Shown here: positions 54,299 through 63,035 of the stretch, piece after piece
Numbering within the stretch: position 1 is the stretch's first letter
How the letters are laid out: each line of letters begins with the position of its first letter
Translations under genes and position numbers: made by a program
Notes under the pieces: generated by a model
What the model saw: the letters and a program-made list of their open reading frames with translations, nothing else
Told to the model about the DNA's origin: nothing
Databases searched by the model: none
DNA from: Thomasclavelia sp.
GTDB taxonomy: Bacteria; Bacillota_I; Bacilli_A; Erysipelotrichales; Coprobacillaceae
DNA length: 63,035 bases
NCBI GenBank assembly: GCA_020025035.1
Contig: JAHHSU010000001.1
Span: 1-63,035, forward strand
Reading direction: 5' to 3'

Positions 54299-54865
54299 AT
54301 GGAAAAGGAAAAAGTAGAGGATATTAAAGAAGATAAAGATGAATGTATTGATGAACAAGAAAGTTCAGTACAAGATAAAGATGATGTTAGTGAAGAAACA
54401 GCAGATCTTTCATTAGAGGATCAATTAAAAGTTGCTAATGAAGAGGCACAACATTGGAAAACAGAATATTATAAAGTGTTTGCAGATATGGAAAATTTAA
54501 AAAGACGACTGCAAACTGAACATGCAAATGCATTAAAATATATGATGCAGTCATTTGTAGAGGATTTATTACCAGTGCTAGATAATCTAGAACGATCATT
54601 AAATGTTGAAAATCCAAGCGATGAAGTCAAATCATTTTTAACAGGATATGAAATGATTACAAAGCAGTTGATGGATGCACTATCTAAGCATGGTGTAGAA
54701 TATATAGAAGTAGAAGGAAAAGAATTTGATCCAAATTTACATCAGGCAGTAATGATGGTAGAAGATGAAAATTTTGAATCAAATATGATTGTAGAAGAAT
54801 TACAAAAAGGGTATAAGTTAAAAGACCGTGTAATTCGTGCATCGTTAGTAAAAGTAAATGGATAA
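54299..54865 (+). CDS. grpE: nucleotide exchange factor GrpE
   Basis: 188 aa. Acidic disordered N-tail (~1-40), long dimeric coiled coil (YKVFADMENLKRRLQTEH), and the beta-wing head with DRVIRASLVKV. Releases ADP from DnaK. Starts 11 bp after hrcA. Confidence 0.96.
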   Translation: MEKEKVEDIKEDKDECIDEQESSVQDKDDVSEETADLSLEDQLKVANEEAQHWKTEYYKVFADMENLKRRLQTEHANALKYMMQSFVEDLLPVLDNLERSLNVENPSDEVKSFLTGYEMITKQLMDALSKHGVEYIEVEGKEFDPNLHQAVMMVEDENFESNMIVEELQKGYKLKDRVIRASLVKVNG

Positions 54866-54869
54866 TTAG

Positions 54870-56678
<1,809 letters not shown>

Positions 56679-56686
56679 TATTTTAA

Positions 56687-56713
56687 AGCCAAGGGGATAT
56701 AATTCCCTTGGCT
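56687..56713 (+). other. dnaK-dnaJ intergenic hairpin without T tail
   Basis: AGCCAAGGG (56687-56695) pairs with CCCTTGGCT (56705-56713), extendable by a G-T and an A-T pair. Strong but followed by AAAGATT, not T, so more likely a stability/processing element than a terminator. Confidence 0.6.
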
Positions 56714-56737
56714 AAAGATTATTAAGGAAGGTAAACT

Positions 56738-57862
56738 ATGGCAAAAAGAGATTATTATGAAGTATTAGGGGTAAGTAAAGATGCTGATGCACAAACAATC
56801 AAGCGAGCATATCGAAAATTAGCTAAATTGTATCATCCAGATGTTAATAAAGAACCAGATGCAGAAGCAAAATTCAAAGAAGTTCAAGAAGCATATGATG
56901 TATTATCTGATGATAATAAAAAGGCTGCATATGATCGATATGGTCATAGTGCATTTGATCAAAATGGTGGTGGATTTGGTGGCTTCCAGGGAGGATTTAG
57001 TGGTTTTGAAGATGTAGATTTAGGAGATATTTTTAGTTCTTTTTTTGGTGGAGGTCAAAGTTCATCAAGGAGCCGTCGTACTGGACCTATGCAAGGACAA
57101 GATCGTTATATGCAGGTTCAAATTGACTTTATGGATGCAATTAAAGGAAAAAAAGTTGACTTAAAAGTAAATTATGACGAAAAATGTTCAAAATGTAATG
57201 GTACTGGGGCAAAATCTTCTAATGATTACGTAACATGTCCAAAATGTAATGGAAGTGGACAAATTAAAACGCAACAACGTACTGCATTTGGTACTTTTGT
57301 AAATCAAAGTGTTTGCCCAGATTGTGGCGGAACTGGTAAGGTAATCAAGGAAAAATGTACACAATGTCATGGCAAAGGATATACTAATAAAAACGTTACT
57401 GTGGAGTTAAATATACCAGCTGGTATTAATTCACATCAACAATTAAGAGTCGCAGGAAAAGGACATCGTGGAGTTAATGGTGGACCTAATGGTGATTTAT
57501 ATGTAGAAGTATTGGTTAAAGATCATCCTCATTTTTCACGTGATGACCGTAATATTTTAATCACAATTCCTATTTCTGCACCTAATGCAACAATAGGATG
57601 TGAGGTAGAAGTACCTACTCCTTATGGTGAAGTTTTATTAAAAATTCCAGAAGGAACACAACATGGAACTACATTTAGAATCAAAGGAAAAGGGGTAAAA
57701 GATTTAAGAAGTGATCATTATGGTGATGAATTAGTAAAGATTGAAATTAAAATTCCTTCTAAGATTTCTAAAGAAGAAAAAGAATTATATAAAAAGATTG
57801 TAGAAAAAGATTCAAAGAAAGATTCATTTTTTGATAGCTTTATAAAAGCATTTAAAAGATAA
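56738..57862 (+). CDS. dnaJ: chaperone DnaJ (Hsp40)
   Basis: 374 aa, full-length type I. J domain with the HPD motif (YHPDVN, about 32-37), G/F region, four zinc-finger repeats [32 protein letters not shown], then substrate-binding C-domains. Last gene of the hrcA operon. Confidence 0.98.
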   Translation: MAKRDYYEVLGVSKDADAQTIKRAYRKLAKLYHPDVNKEPDAEAKFKEVQEAYDVLSDDNKKAAYDRYGHSAFDQNGGGFGGFQGGFSGFEDVDLGDIFSSFFGGGQSSSRSRRTGPMQGQDRYMQVQIDFMDAIKGKKVDLKVNYDEKCSKCNGTGAKSSNDYVTCPKCNGSGQIKTQQRTAFGTFVNQSVCPDCGGTGKVIKEKCTQCHGKGYTNKNVTVELNIPAGINSHQQLRVAGKGHRGVNGGPNGDLYVEVLVKDHPHFSRDDRNILITIPISAPNATIGCEVEVPTPYGEVLLKIPEGTQHGTTFRIKGKGVKDLRSDHYGDELVKIEIKIPSKISKEEKELYKKIVEKDSKKDSFFDSFIKAFKR

Positions 57863-57896
57863 AAAAGAGGTTATAATTTATATTATAACCTCTTTT
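57863..57896 (+). terminator. dnaJ terminator
   Basis: Perfect 15-bp stem (57863-57877 / 57882-57896), TTAT loop; arms begin with AAAA and end with TTTT, so it can work on both strands. Starts on the base after the dnaJ stop. Confidence 0.85.
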
Positions 57897-57910
57897 ACTA
57901 TTGATTATAT

Positions 57911-57933
57911 AAAAAAAGAGATGATTACATCTC
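57911..57933 (-). terminator. rpmB terminator
   Basis: On the minus strand GAGATG (57933-57928) pairs with CATCTC (57923-57918) around TAAT, followed by seven T (57917-57911). Confidence 0.8.
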
Positions 57934-57947
57934 AAAATTTATAATAA

Positions 57948-58133
57948 TTAAGCACCTTTTCTTAAAGTTTTTAGTGCTCTTGCAGAAATTCTTACTTTTT
58001 TTGGTTTACCATCAACAATGATAGTAGCTTTTTGTAAGTTAACATTCCATTTTCTTCTATTTGCATTTAATGCATGAGAACGTGTATTTCCTGACATTGG
58101 TCCTTTACCTGTTACTGGACATTTTCTTGACAT
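57948..58133 (-). CDS. rpmB: 50S ribosomal protein L28
   Basis: 61 aa. [33 protein letters not shown] and the [13 protein letters not shown] end are diagnostic. Only one Cys, so a zinc-free form. AAGGGGG precedes the ATG on the minus strand. Monocistronic with its own promoter and terminator. Confidence 0.97.
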   Translation of the reverse strand: MSRKCPVTGKGPMSGNTRSHALNANRRKWNVNLQKATIIVDGKPKKVRISARALKTLRKGA

Positions 58134-58174
58134 TTTAATTACCCCCTTTTTTAGTGGCTATTTCATACCTATAC

Positions 58175-58203
58175 ATAGTATCATCATATCTTGTAAATTG
58201 CAA
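58175..58203 (-). promoter_or_regulatory. rpmB promoter
   Basis: Minus strand TTGCAA (58203-58198), 17-bp spacer, TACTAT (58180-58175), about 40 nt upstream of the start codon. Confidence 0.6.
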
Positions 58204-58313
58204 GTTAAAATAAGAAATTTAACAAAAATTTTTCCCTCCTGAATTGTAAAATGAAAGTGGAATTATAAATAAACTACAAATTAGTTCATAGATGCTTTGT
58301 TGTATTGTTGCAA

Positions 58314-60164
58314 CTACTCGTTTGTTTTTTCAAACTGTGAACGATATAAAGTAGAATACATTCCATCTTTTTGTAATAATTCATCATGTGTACCTATTTC
58401 TACAATGTCTCCTTCGTTCATTACTAAAATAATATCTGCATTTTTAATTGTTGATAAACGGTGTGCAATAATAAAACATGTTCTACCACTCATTAAATTA
58501 TCCATGCTTTGTTGGATTAACAATTCTGTTCGTGTATCTACTGAAGATGTTGCTTCATCTAATATTAATATTTTAGGATCTGTTAAAAATGCACGAGCGA
58601 TGGTTAATAATTGTTTTTGTCCTTGTGAAATATTGCTTGAATCTTCATTAATTACTGTATCATATCCATGATCTAATGTGCTAATAAAATGATCTACATT
58701 TGCCATTTTTGTTGCATGATACAATTGTTCTTGAGTTGCATTAGGATTTCCATACATTACATTTTCTTTAATTGTTCCATTAAATAACCATGCATCTTGT
58801 AATACCATTCCAAATAAACTTCTTAGATCCTGACGTGTATAATCTTTAATATTATGTCCGTCAATACAAATTTCACCTGAATTAAGTTCATAGAAACGCA
58901 TAAGTAGTTTTACAATTGTAGTTTTTCCAGCTCCAGTTGGTCCAACAATTGCGACTTTTTGTCCTGGTAAAACATTTAGACTAAAGTCTTTAATTATTAT
59001 TTTATTTGGATCGTATCCAAATACAACATGAGAAAAATCTACACTTCCTTTAATCAATAACTTATTTTCATTATCTGCTATTTTTATAGGTTGTGGATTA
59101 TCTTGTTCCATCTCTTCTTCATCCAAAAATTCAAATACGCGTTCTGATGCAGCTGCAGTTGATTGAAGAATATTCATGATTTGTGCAACTTGAGTAATCG
59201 GTTGATTAAATGATCGCACATATTGAATAAATGCTTGAATATCTCCAATAGAAATAGATTTTTTAAGTGCTAAATATCCACCTAATAAACAGACACCAAC
59301 ATAACCTAAATTTCCTATAAATACTGATAGAGGTTGCATTAAACTTGATAAAAATTGAGACTTCCATCCTGAATGATATAACGTGTCATTATATTGACTA
59401 AACGTTGATATTGCTTGTTTTTGTCTGTTATACGCTTGAATAATAACATGCCCACCATACATTTCTTCAATATGACCATTAAGATTACCTAGTGAAGCTT
59501 GTTGTTGTTTAAAATATTTTTGTGAATATTTAGTAACAAATGACATCATGAATGCAGATAATGGTAAAACAAGTCCAGCTAATAATGTCATTTTGACACT
59601 GATACTAATCATCATTACTAATATCCCTATTAACATTGTAATAGATGAAATAATTTGCGATAAACTTTGATTTAAAGTTTGTGCAATGACATCAATATCA
59701 TTTGTAACTCTTGATAAAACTTCTCCATGTGTATTTTTATCAAAATACTTTAATGGTAATTTATTAATCTTAATAGATAATTCTTGACGTAACTTAAAAG
59801 CGATGTCTTGTGCAATCCCAGTCATCATATATCCTTGAATATATGAAAATACAGAACTAACTACATATAAAATAATCAATGTTTTTAAAATTTTTAAAAT
59901 TTCATCAAATCGGATACCTCCGGTATTTGTTACTTTAGCCATAATACCAAGTGAAATTTCAGTTGTTGCTTTTCCTAATACCTTTGGTCCCATAATAAAA
60001 AATATAGTAGAAAAAACAGCAAATAATATTACAAGAAATATCTTTAAATAATAAGGTTTTAAATAAATAATTAATCTTTTAATTGTTCCTTTAAAATCTT
60101 TTGCTTTTTCTCCAGTTGTCTTTTGACGTCCCATAGATCGAGTTCTTCCATTAGTATTATTCAT
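58314..60164 (-). CDS. ABC exporter subunit with the canonical catalytic site
   Basis: 616 aa, exporter-type half transporter: six membrane helices (~35-330) then ATPase. Walker A GPTGAGKTT, signature NISQGQKQ (Gly to Gln in the second position), Walker B LILDEATSSVD with the catalytic Glu, H-loop AHRLSTI. Pairs with the upstream gene, overlapping it by 8 bp. Family: YheH/BmrD-like heterodimeric multidrug or peptide exporters; substrate unknown. Confidence 0.92.
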   Translation of the reverse strand: MNNTNGRTRSMGRQKTTGEKAKDFKGTIKRLIIYLKPYYLKIFLVILFAVFSTIFFIMGPKVLGKATTEISLGIMAKVTNTGGIRFDEILKILKTLIILYVVSSVFSYIQGYMMTGIAQDIAFKLRQELSIKINKLPLKYFDKNTHGEVLSRVTNDIDVIAQTLNQSLSQIISSITMLIGILVMMISISVKMTLLAGLVLPLSAFMMSFVTKYSQKYFKQQQASLGNLNGHIEEMYGGHVIIQAYNRQKQAISTFSQYNDTLYHSGWKSQFLSSLMQPLSVFIGNLGYVGVCLLGGYLALKKSISIGDIQAFIQYVRSFNQPITQVAQIMNILQSTAAASERVFEFLDEEEMEQDNPQPIKIADNENKLLIKGSVDFSHVVFGYDPNKIIIKDFSLNVLPGQKVAIVGPTGAGKTTIVKLLMRFYELNSGEICIDGHNIKDYTRQDLRSLFGMVLQDAWLFNGTIKENVMYGNPNATQEQLYHATKMANVDHFISTLDHGYDTVINEDSSNISQGQKQLLTIARAFLTDPKILILDEATSSVDTRTELLIQQSMDNLMSGRTCFIIAHRLSTIKNADIILVMNEGDIVEIGTHDELLQKDGMYSTLYRSQFEKTNE

Positions 60165-62358
60165 GATTTAATTCCTCCTTTGATAACTGAGATAAAGCAA
60201 TATCTTGATATACATGACATGTCTTCATTAAATCTTGATGTTTTCCGATTCCAACGATTTTGCCTTCATTTAAAACTATAATCTGATCAGCATGCATAAT
60301 AGAACTAATTCTTTGTCCAACTATAAGTACTGTACTTCTATCTTTTTTACATAATGTATTTAATGATTTTCTTAACTGTGCATCTGTTTTAAAATCAAGG
60401 GCAGAAAAGCTATCATCAAAAATATAGATTTCTGGTTTTTTTGCTAATGCTCTAGCAATAGAAAGTCTTTGTTTTTGACCTCCAGAAACATTTGTTCCTC
60501 CTTGAGCAATTACATGTTCGTATTTATCTTCTTTTAAATTGATAAACTCTTCAGCTCGTGCTATATTACAAATTTCTTTAATTTCATCATCACTGGCATT
60601 TTCATTACCATAACGAATATTAGCACTAATAGTACCTGAAAATAACATTCCAAGTTGAGGTACATAGCCAATTTTATCTCTTAAATCGTAACTACTAACC
60701 TCTCTTACATCTTTTCCATCAATAATTACATTTCCACAAGTTGCATCATAAAAACGAAGAATTAACTGTATAAGTGTAGATTTTCCTGATCCTGTACTAC
60801 CAATAAATGCAGTAGTTGTCCCAGGTTTAGCAATGAATGAAATATTATTTAAAACAGGGACTTGAGCTCCTGGATACGTAAATGAAACATTTTTAAATTC
60901 TACTACTCCTCTTAGATTTTTATCAAATGGTTGAGGATTTTCTGGTTCATGAATTGAAATATCAATATTCAATATTTCATTAATTCTATTTGCTGCAACA
61001 CTTGCTCTAGGAAGCATAATCATGACCATAGAAATCATAACAAATGACATAATGATTTGCATTGCATATTGCATAAATGCCATCATTTCTCCTATTTCTA
61101 ATGTTCCTAGATCAATTTGTTTAGATCCAAACCAAATAATTAATAAGGTTACAGAATTCATAATTAACATCATGATTGGCATCATTGTACTCATAACACG
61201 ATTAACAAATAAATTGATTTTTTTCATATCCTTGTTAGCAATATCAAATTTTTTTTCTGAATTTTTTTCTTTACCAAATGCACGAATCACTAACATACCA
61301 GACAAATTTTCTCTCATGACTAAATTCAATCGATCAATTAATTTTTGAATAATTTTAAATTTAGGTAATACCATTGCAAATGTAAATATTAAAACCATAA
61401 ATACTAAAACAAGTACTAATGCAATAATCCATGCCATTGATTTTGCTGTATGCAAAACATTCATTAATGCGCCAATGCCTAAAATTGGTGCATATACTAA
61501 TATACGCATTGCCATAATAAGAGCAGTTTGAATCTGTTGAACATCATTAGTAGTTCTAGTAATTAAAGAAGCTGTTGTAAATTTATTAAATTCATTAGTA
61601 GAAAAATGTTGTATTTTATTAAAAATATCAGATCTTATTTTTCTAGCCATACCAGCACCTATTTTAGAACCTATAAACCCAACTAAAATTGCAGATGAAG
61701 AACCAATAAGCGTAATCAGTAACATTATTAATCCTAGTTTTAGAATATAATTATTTTGCATATTATTCATATTTCTGCCTAATTTTGCATACTCCTCTTT
61801 GATTGTTGAATACGCTCCAAGCTGTGCAGTTGATTCTCCAATTGTATTCATTTTTTGTTCTGTCATACTGACGATACTATTAATTTGTGACTGAGACATA
61901 CTATTTTCAATCATTGCTGAAGAAATATGATTTGTATCTAATCCCATACTATGACCATTTTGTAATAAACTAGAATAAATGAATAATGGTTTTAATAAAA
62001 CTGACTCTAACTGTTTTTTATCTACATGTTGATTTAACACATATACATTAGAATTAATATTAGGGTATTTCTCTAAAATATCTTTTGTTAAACTCGCTTT
62101 ATCTTTTAACGTATAAGAATCTTCTATCAGTTGCTTGTCACTATCGCTCATAAACAATTCAAGTGTCTGCATTGTATCTTGACTAGCTATATCCAAAACA
62201 GTACTTCCAACTCCTCCAGCTTGTACACCATTAGTAATAATCTTTGACATATAATCAGGTAATGCAAGCTCTGTTTGAGCCTGTATAAACAATAAAAAAA
62301 CAAAAATTAAAATTACAGCTATATAAGAACTGATATATTTTTTACATAACTTAATCAT
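60157..62358 (-). CDS. ABC exporter subunit with degenerate catalytic site
   Basis: 733 aa, longer than usual half exporters because ~170 residues lie between membrane helices 1 and 2 (about residues 35-205), predicted extracellular and helical. ATPase: Walker A GSTGSGKST and VSGGQKQR are good, but Walker B ends FDDSFSALD (Asp for catalytic Glu) and the H-loop is GQRISSI (Gln for His). So this half carries the non-hydrolysing site of an asymmetric heterodimer. Directly downstream of the MarR gene. Confidence 0.92.
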   Translation of the reverse strand: MIKLCKKYISSYIAVILIFVFLLFIQAQTELALPDYMSKIITNGVQAGGVGSTVLDIASQDTMQTLELFMSDSDKQLIEDSYTLKDKASLTKDILEKYPNINSNVYVLNQHVDKKQLESVLLKPLFIYSSLLQNGHSMGLDTNHISSAMIENSMSQSQINSIVSMTEQKMNTIGESTAQLGAYSTIKEEYAKLGRNMNNMQNNYILKLGLIMLLITLIGSSSAILVGFIGSKIGAGMARKIRSDIFNKIQHFSTNEFNKFTTASLITRTTNDVQQIQTALIMAMRILVYAPILGIGALMNVLHTAKSMAWIIALVLVLVFMVLIFTFAMVLPKFKIIQKLIDRLNLVMRENLSGMLVIRAFGKEKNSEKKFDIANKDMKKINLFVNRVMSTMMPIMMLIMNSVTLLIIWFGSKQIDLGTLEIGEMMAFMQYAMQIIMSFVMISMVMIMLPRASVAANRINEILNIDISIHEPENPQPFDKNLRGVVEFKNVSFTYPGAQVPVLNNISFIAKPGTTTAFIGSTGSGKSTLIQLILRFYDATCGNVIIDGKDVREVSSYDLRDKIGYVPQLGMLFSGTISANIRYGNENASDDEIKEICNIARAEEFINLKEDKYEHVIAQGGTNVSGGQKQRLSIARALAKKPEIYIFDDSFSALDFKTDAQLRKSLNTLCKKDRSTVLIVGQRISSIMHADQIIVLNEGKIVGIGKHQDLMKTCHVYQDIALSQLSKEELNHE

Positions 62359-62374
62359 AATATCCTCCTTTTAA

Positions 62375-62812
62375 TTAATCTTTATATTTATTAATATTAG
62401 ATTTCATTTTTTGAATAATCTTTTCTAAATTATCAAATTCCTCTTGATTAAAACCATCAAACACCATATTGCTAATATCTTTGATTACACAAGAACTTGT
62501 AATTAAATTTTCTTTTCCTAAGTTAGTAATTTGTACGAATTGTACACGCTTATCTGCCTTATCTACCTTTCGACTAATATAATTACATTTTTCTAGTCTT
62601 TGTAACCTAGGTGTTAAAGTAGCAGGCTTAATTTTCATTTTATTTGCGATTTCTTTTTGTGTCATTGGACCATATCTATTAATTACATGTAACAACATCG
62701 GTTGTTCACCAGTTGTATGAATATCTTTAAGGTGATATGAAACAATTTTCATCGTATCACATACAACTTCTGACAATTGCATAATACGTTTAGTATTTAA
62801 ATCTTTATCCAT
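62375..62812 (-). CDS. MarR family regulator
   Basis: 145 aa. Winged helix-turn-helix at ~51-97 (GPMTQKEIANKMKIKPATLTPRLQRLE) with wing DKADKRVQFV. No Cys-based sensor is obvious. AAGGAG eight nt upstream. First gene of the exporter operon (16 bp before the 733-aa gene); two matching operators overlap its promoter, implying autorepression relieved by a ligand exported by the pump. Confidence 0.93.
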   Translation of the reverse strand: MDKDLNTKRIMQLSEVVCDTMKIVSYHLKDIHTTGEQPMLLHVINRYGPMTQKEIANKMKIKPATLTPRLQRLEKCNYISRKVDKADKRVQFVQITNLGKENLITSSCVIKDISNMVFDGFNQEEFDNLEKIIQKMKSNINKYKD

Positions 62813-62831
62813 TAAATCAACTCCTTATTAG

Positions 62832-62843
62832 TTAGTTTACTAA
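62832..62843. promoter_or_regulatory. MarR operator copy 1
   Basis: TTAGTTTACTAA, inverted repeat TTAGT/ACTAA with a two-base centre, located at the predicted transcription start of the marR-exporter operon. A second copy lies 22 bp away. Confidence 0.6.
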
Positions 62844-62846
62844 TTA

Positions 62847-62875
62847 ATTATATTTAGTATCCTAATAATTGTCAA
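62847..62875 (-). promoter_or_regulatory. marR-exporter promoter
   Basis: Minus strand TTGACA (62875-62870), 17-bp spacer, TATAAT (62852-62847): full consensus. Spacer and start region each contain a TTAG...CTAA operator. Confidence 0.85.
62854..62865. promoter_or_regulatory. MarR operator copy 2
   Basis: TTAGTATCCTAA, the same 12-bp TTAG-N4-CTAA geometry as copy 1 and exactly 22 bp from it (two helical turns), lying in the promoter spacer. Confidence 0.6.
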
Positions 62876-62950
62876 TCAAAATACTTTTAACTTATAATCA
62901 AGCAAACATTTGATTTTATATAAATTGTAAAATAAAGTGTCAGTATTGAA

Positions 62951-62980
62951 TAAAAAAAATGCACCAGTTATAAACCGTGC
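62951..62980 (-). repeat. terminator-like repeat, inverted relative to the left end
   Basis: Read on the minus strand, 62980-62961 is GCACGGTTTATAACTGGTGC followed by A and eight T. It matches 279-298 of the plus strand at 18 of 20 positions, and both differences fall on the paired positions 4 and 17 of the stem (T-A versus C-G), a compensatory change. Probably a terminator of a gene entering from the right. Confidence 0.55.
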
Positions 62981-62987
62981 TATGATA

Positions 62988-63035
62988 TGTACCCCCTTTA
63001 CTGGACAAAACAGCAAGGAGGGTATTTTTAATGCG
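62988..63035 (+). mobile_element. probable left end of an insertion sequence (truncated)
   Basis: TGTACCCCCTTTACTGGACA (62988-63007) resembles IS3-family terminal repeats that start TGT. It is followed by AAGGAGGG (63015-63022) and an ATG at 63031 cut off after MetArg by the window edge. TACCCCCTT (62990-62998) can pair with AAGGAGGGTA (63015-63024), hiding the ribosome site in read-through RNA, as known for several insertion sequences. Family assignment is from memory of such ends only. Confidence 0.5.

Noticed and set aside
58297-58671. Plus-strand ORF antisense to the ABC exporter gene
   Set aside because: Lies fully within the ATPase-coding region opposite a clear gene; a frame shadow.
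61022-61348. Plus-strand ORF antisense to the 733-aa exporter
   Set aside because: Antisense to membrane-helix codons, hence its Ile-rich composition; no ribosome site.

Overview
The window is AT-rich, low-GC Bacillota (Firmicutes) chromosome. Gene content and order point to the Erysipelotrichia / Coprobacillaceae neighbourhood: a Bacillus-like S10-spc-alpha operon, zinc-type S14/L36/L32, class-I HrcA/CIRCE heat-shock control, a MraZ-led division cluster and duplicated ECF transport modules. That placement is an inference from overall flavour, not from a marker search. Strong AGGAGG ribosome sites, TTGACA/TATAAT promoters and hairpin-plus-T terminators are plentiful. I see no tRNA, rRNA, CRISPR array or complete mobile element. 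The last ~50 bases look like the left end of an insertion sequence.

Layout. 1-360: AT-rich leader with a long-loop terminator. 361-5440: patatin-like lipase (minus), Hsp90/htpG behind a CIRCE-like operator, and a YbiT-type ABC-F protein. 5475-11281: a tight five-gene transport locus (DUF4430 lipoprotein, EcfT, double EcfA, S component, secreted beta-propeller protein with a C-terminal anchor). 11480-26513: cold-shock protein, then the 30-gene ribosomal operon rpsJ to rplQ with secY, adk, map, infA and rpoA. 26615-30742: ecfA1-ecfA2-ecfT-truA, then rplM-rpsI behind an L13-type leader. 30826-36729: DUF4314 protein, gdhA, an EF-G/Tet(M)-like GTPase fused to a Rae1/YacP-type NYN nuclease, a His-rich YmaF-like protein, an RsuA-type pseudouridine synthase and an orphan gene. 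36853-40685: pcrA, hup, yceD-rpmF. 40918-53100: division and cell-wall (dcw) cluster mraZ to divIB. 53262-57862: hrcA-grpE-dnaK-dnaJ. 57948-62812 (minus): rpmB and a MarR-regulated heterodimeric ABC exporter.

How the genes work together. Much of the window is growth machinery: ribosome assembly, secretion (SecY), translation initiation (IF-1) and peptidoglycan synthesis and septation, with protein quality control beside it. One repressor, HrcA, can be linked from operators to both hrcA-dnaK (two CIRCE elements) and htpG (one variant CIRCE). MraZ has four in-phase boxes at its own promoter. The MarR protein has two matched half-palindromes on its promoter. The second ECF module (ecfA1A2T) is probably the shared energising unit of the cell, whereas the first carries its own S component plus two extracellular proteins and looks like a dedicated uptake system.

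Most novel items: the one-polypeptide GTPase-NYN nuclease at 32664-35195, which would join an A-site-binding translation GTPase to a ribosome-dependent mRNA endonuclease domain; the DUF4430/ECF/propeller locus; a Shine-Dalgarno-sequestering hairpin in front of the His-rich YmaF-like gene; terminators built across stop codons; and related terminator-like repeats in inverted orientation at the two ends of the window, the right one abutting the insertion-sequence end.
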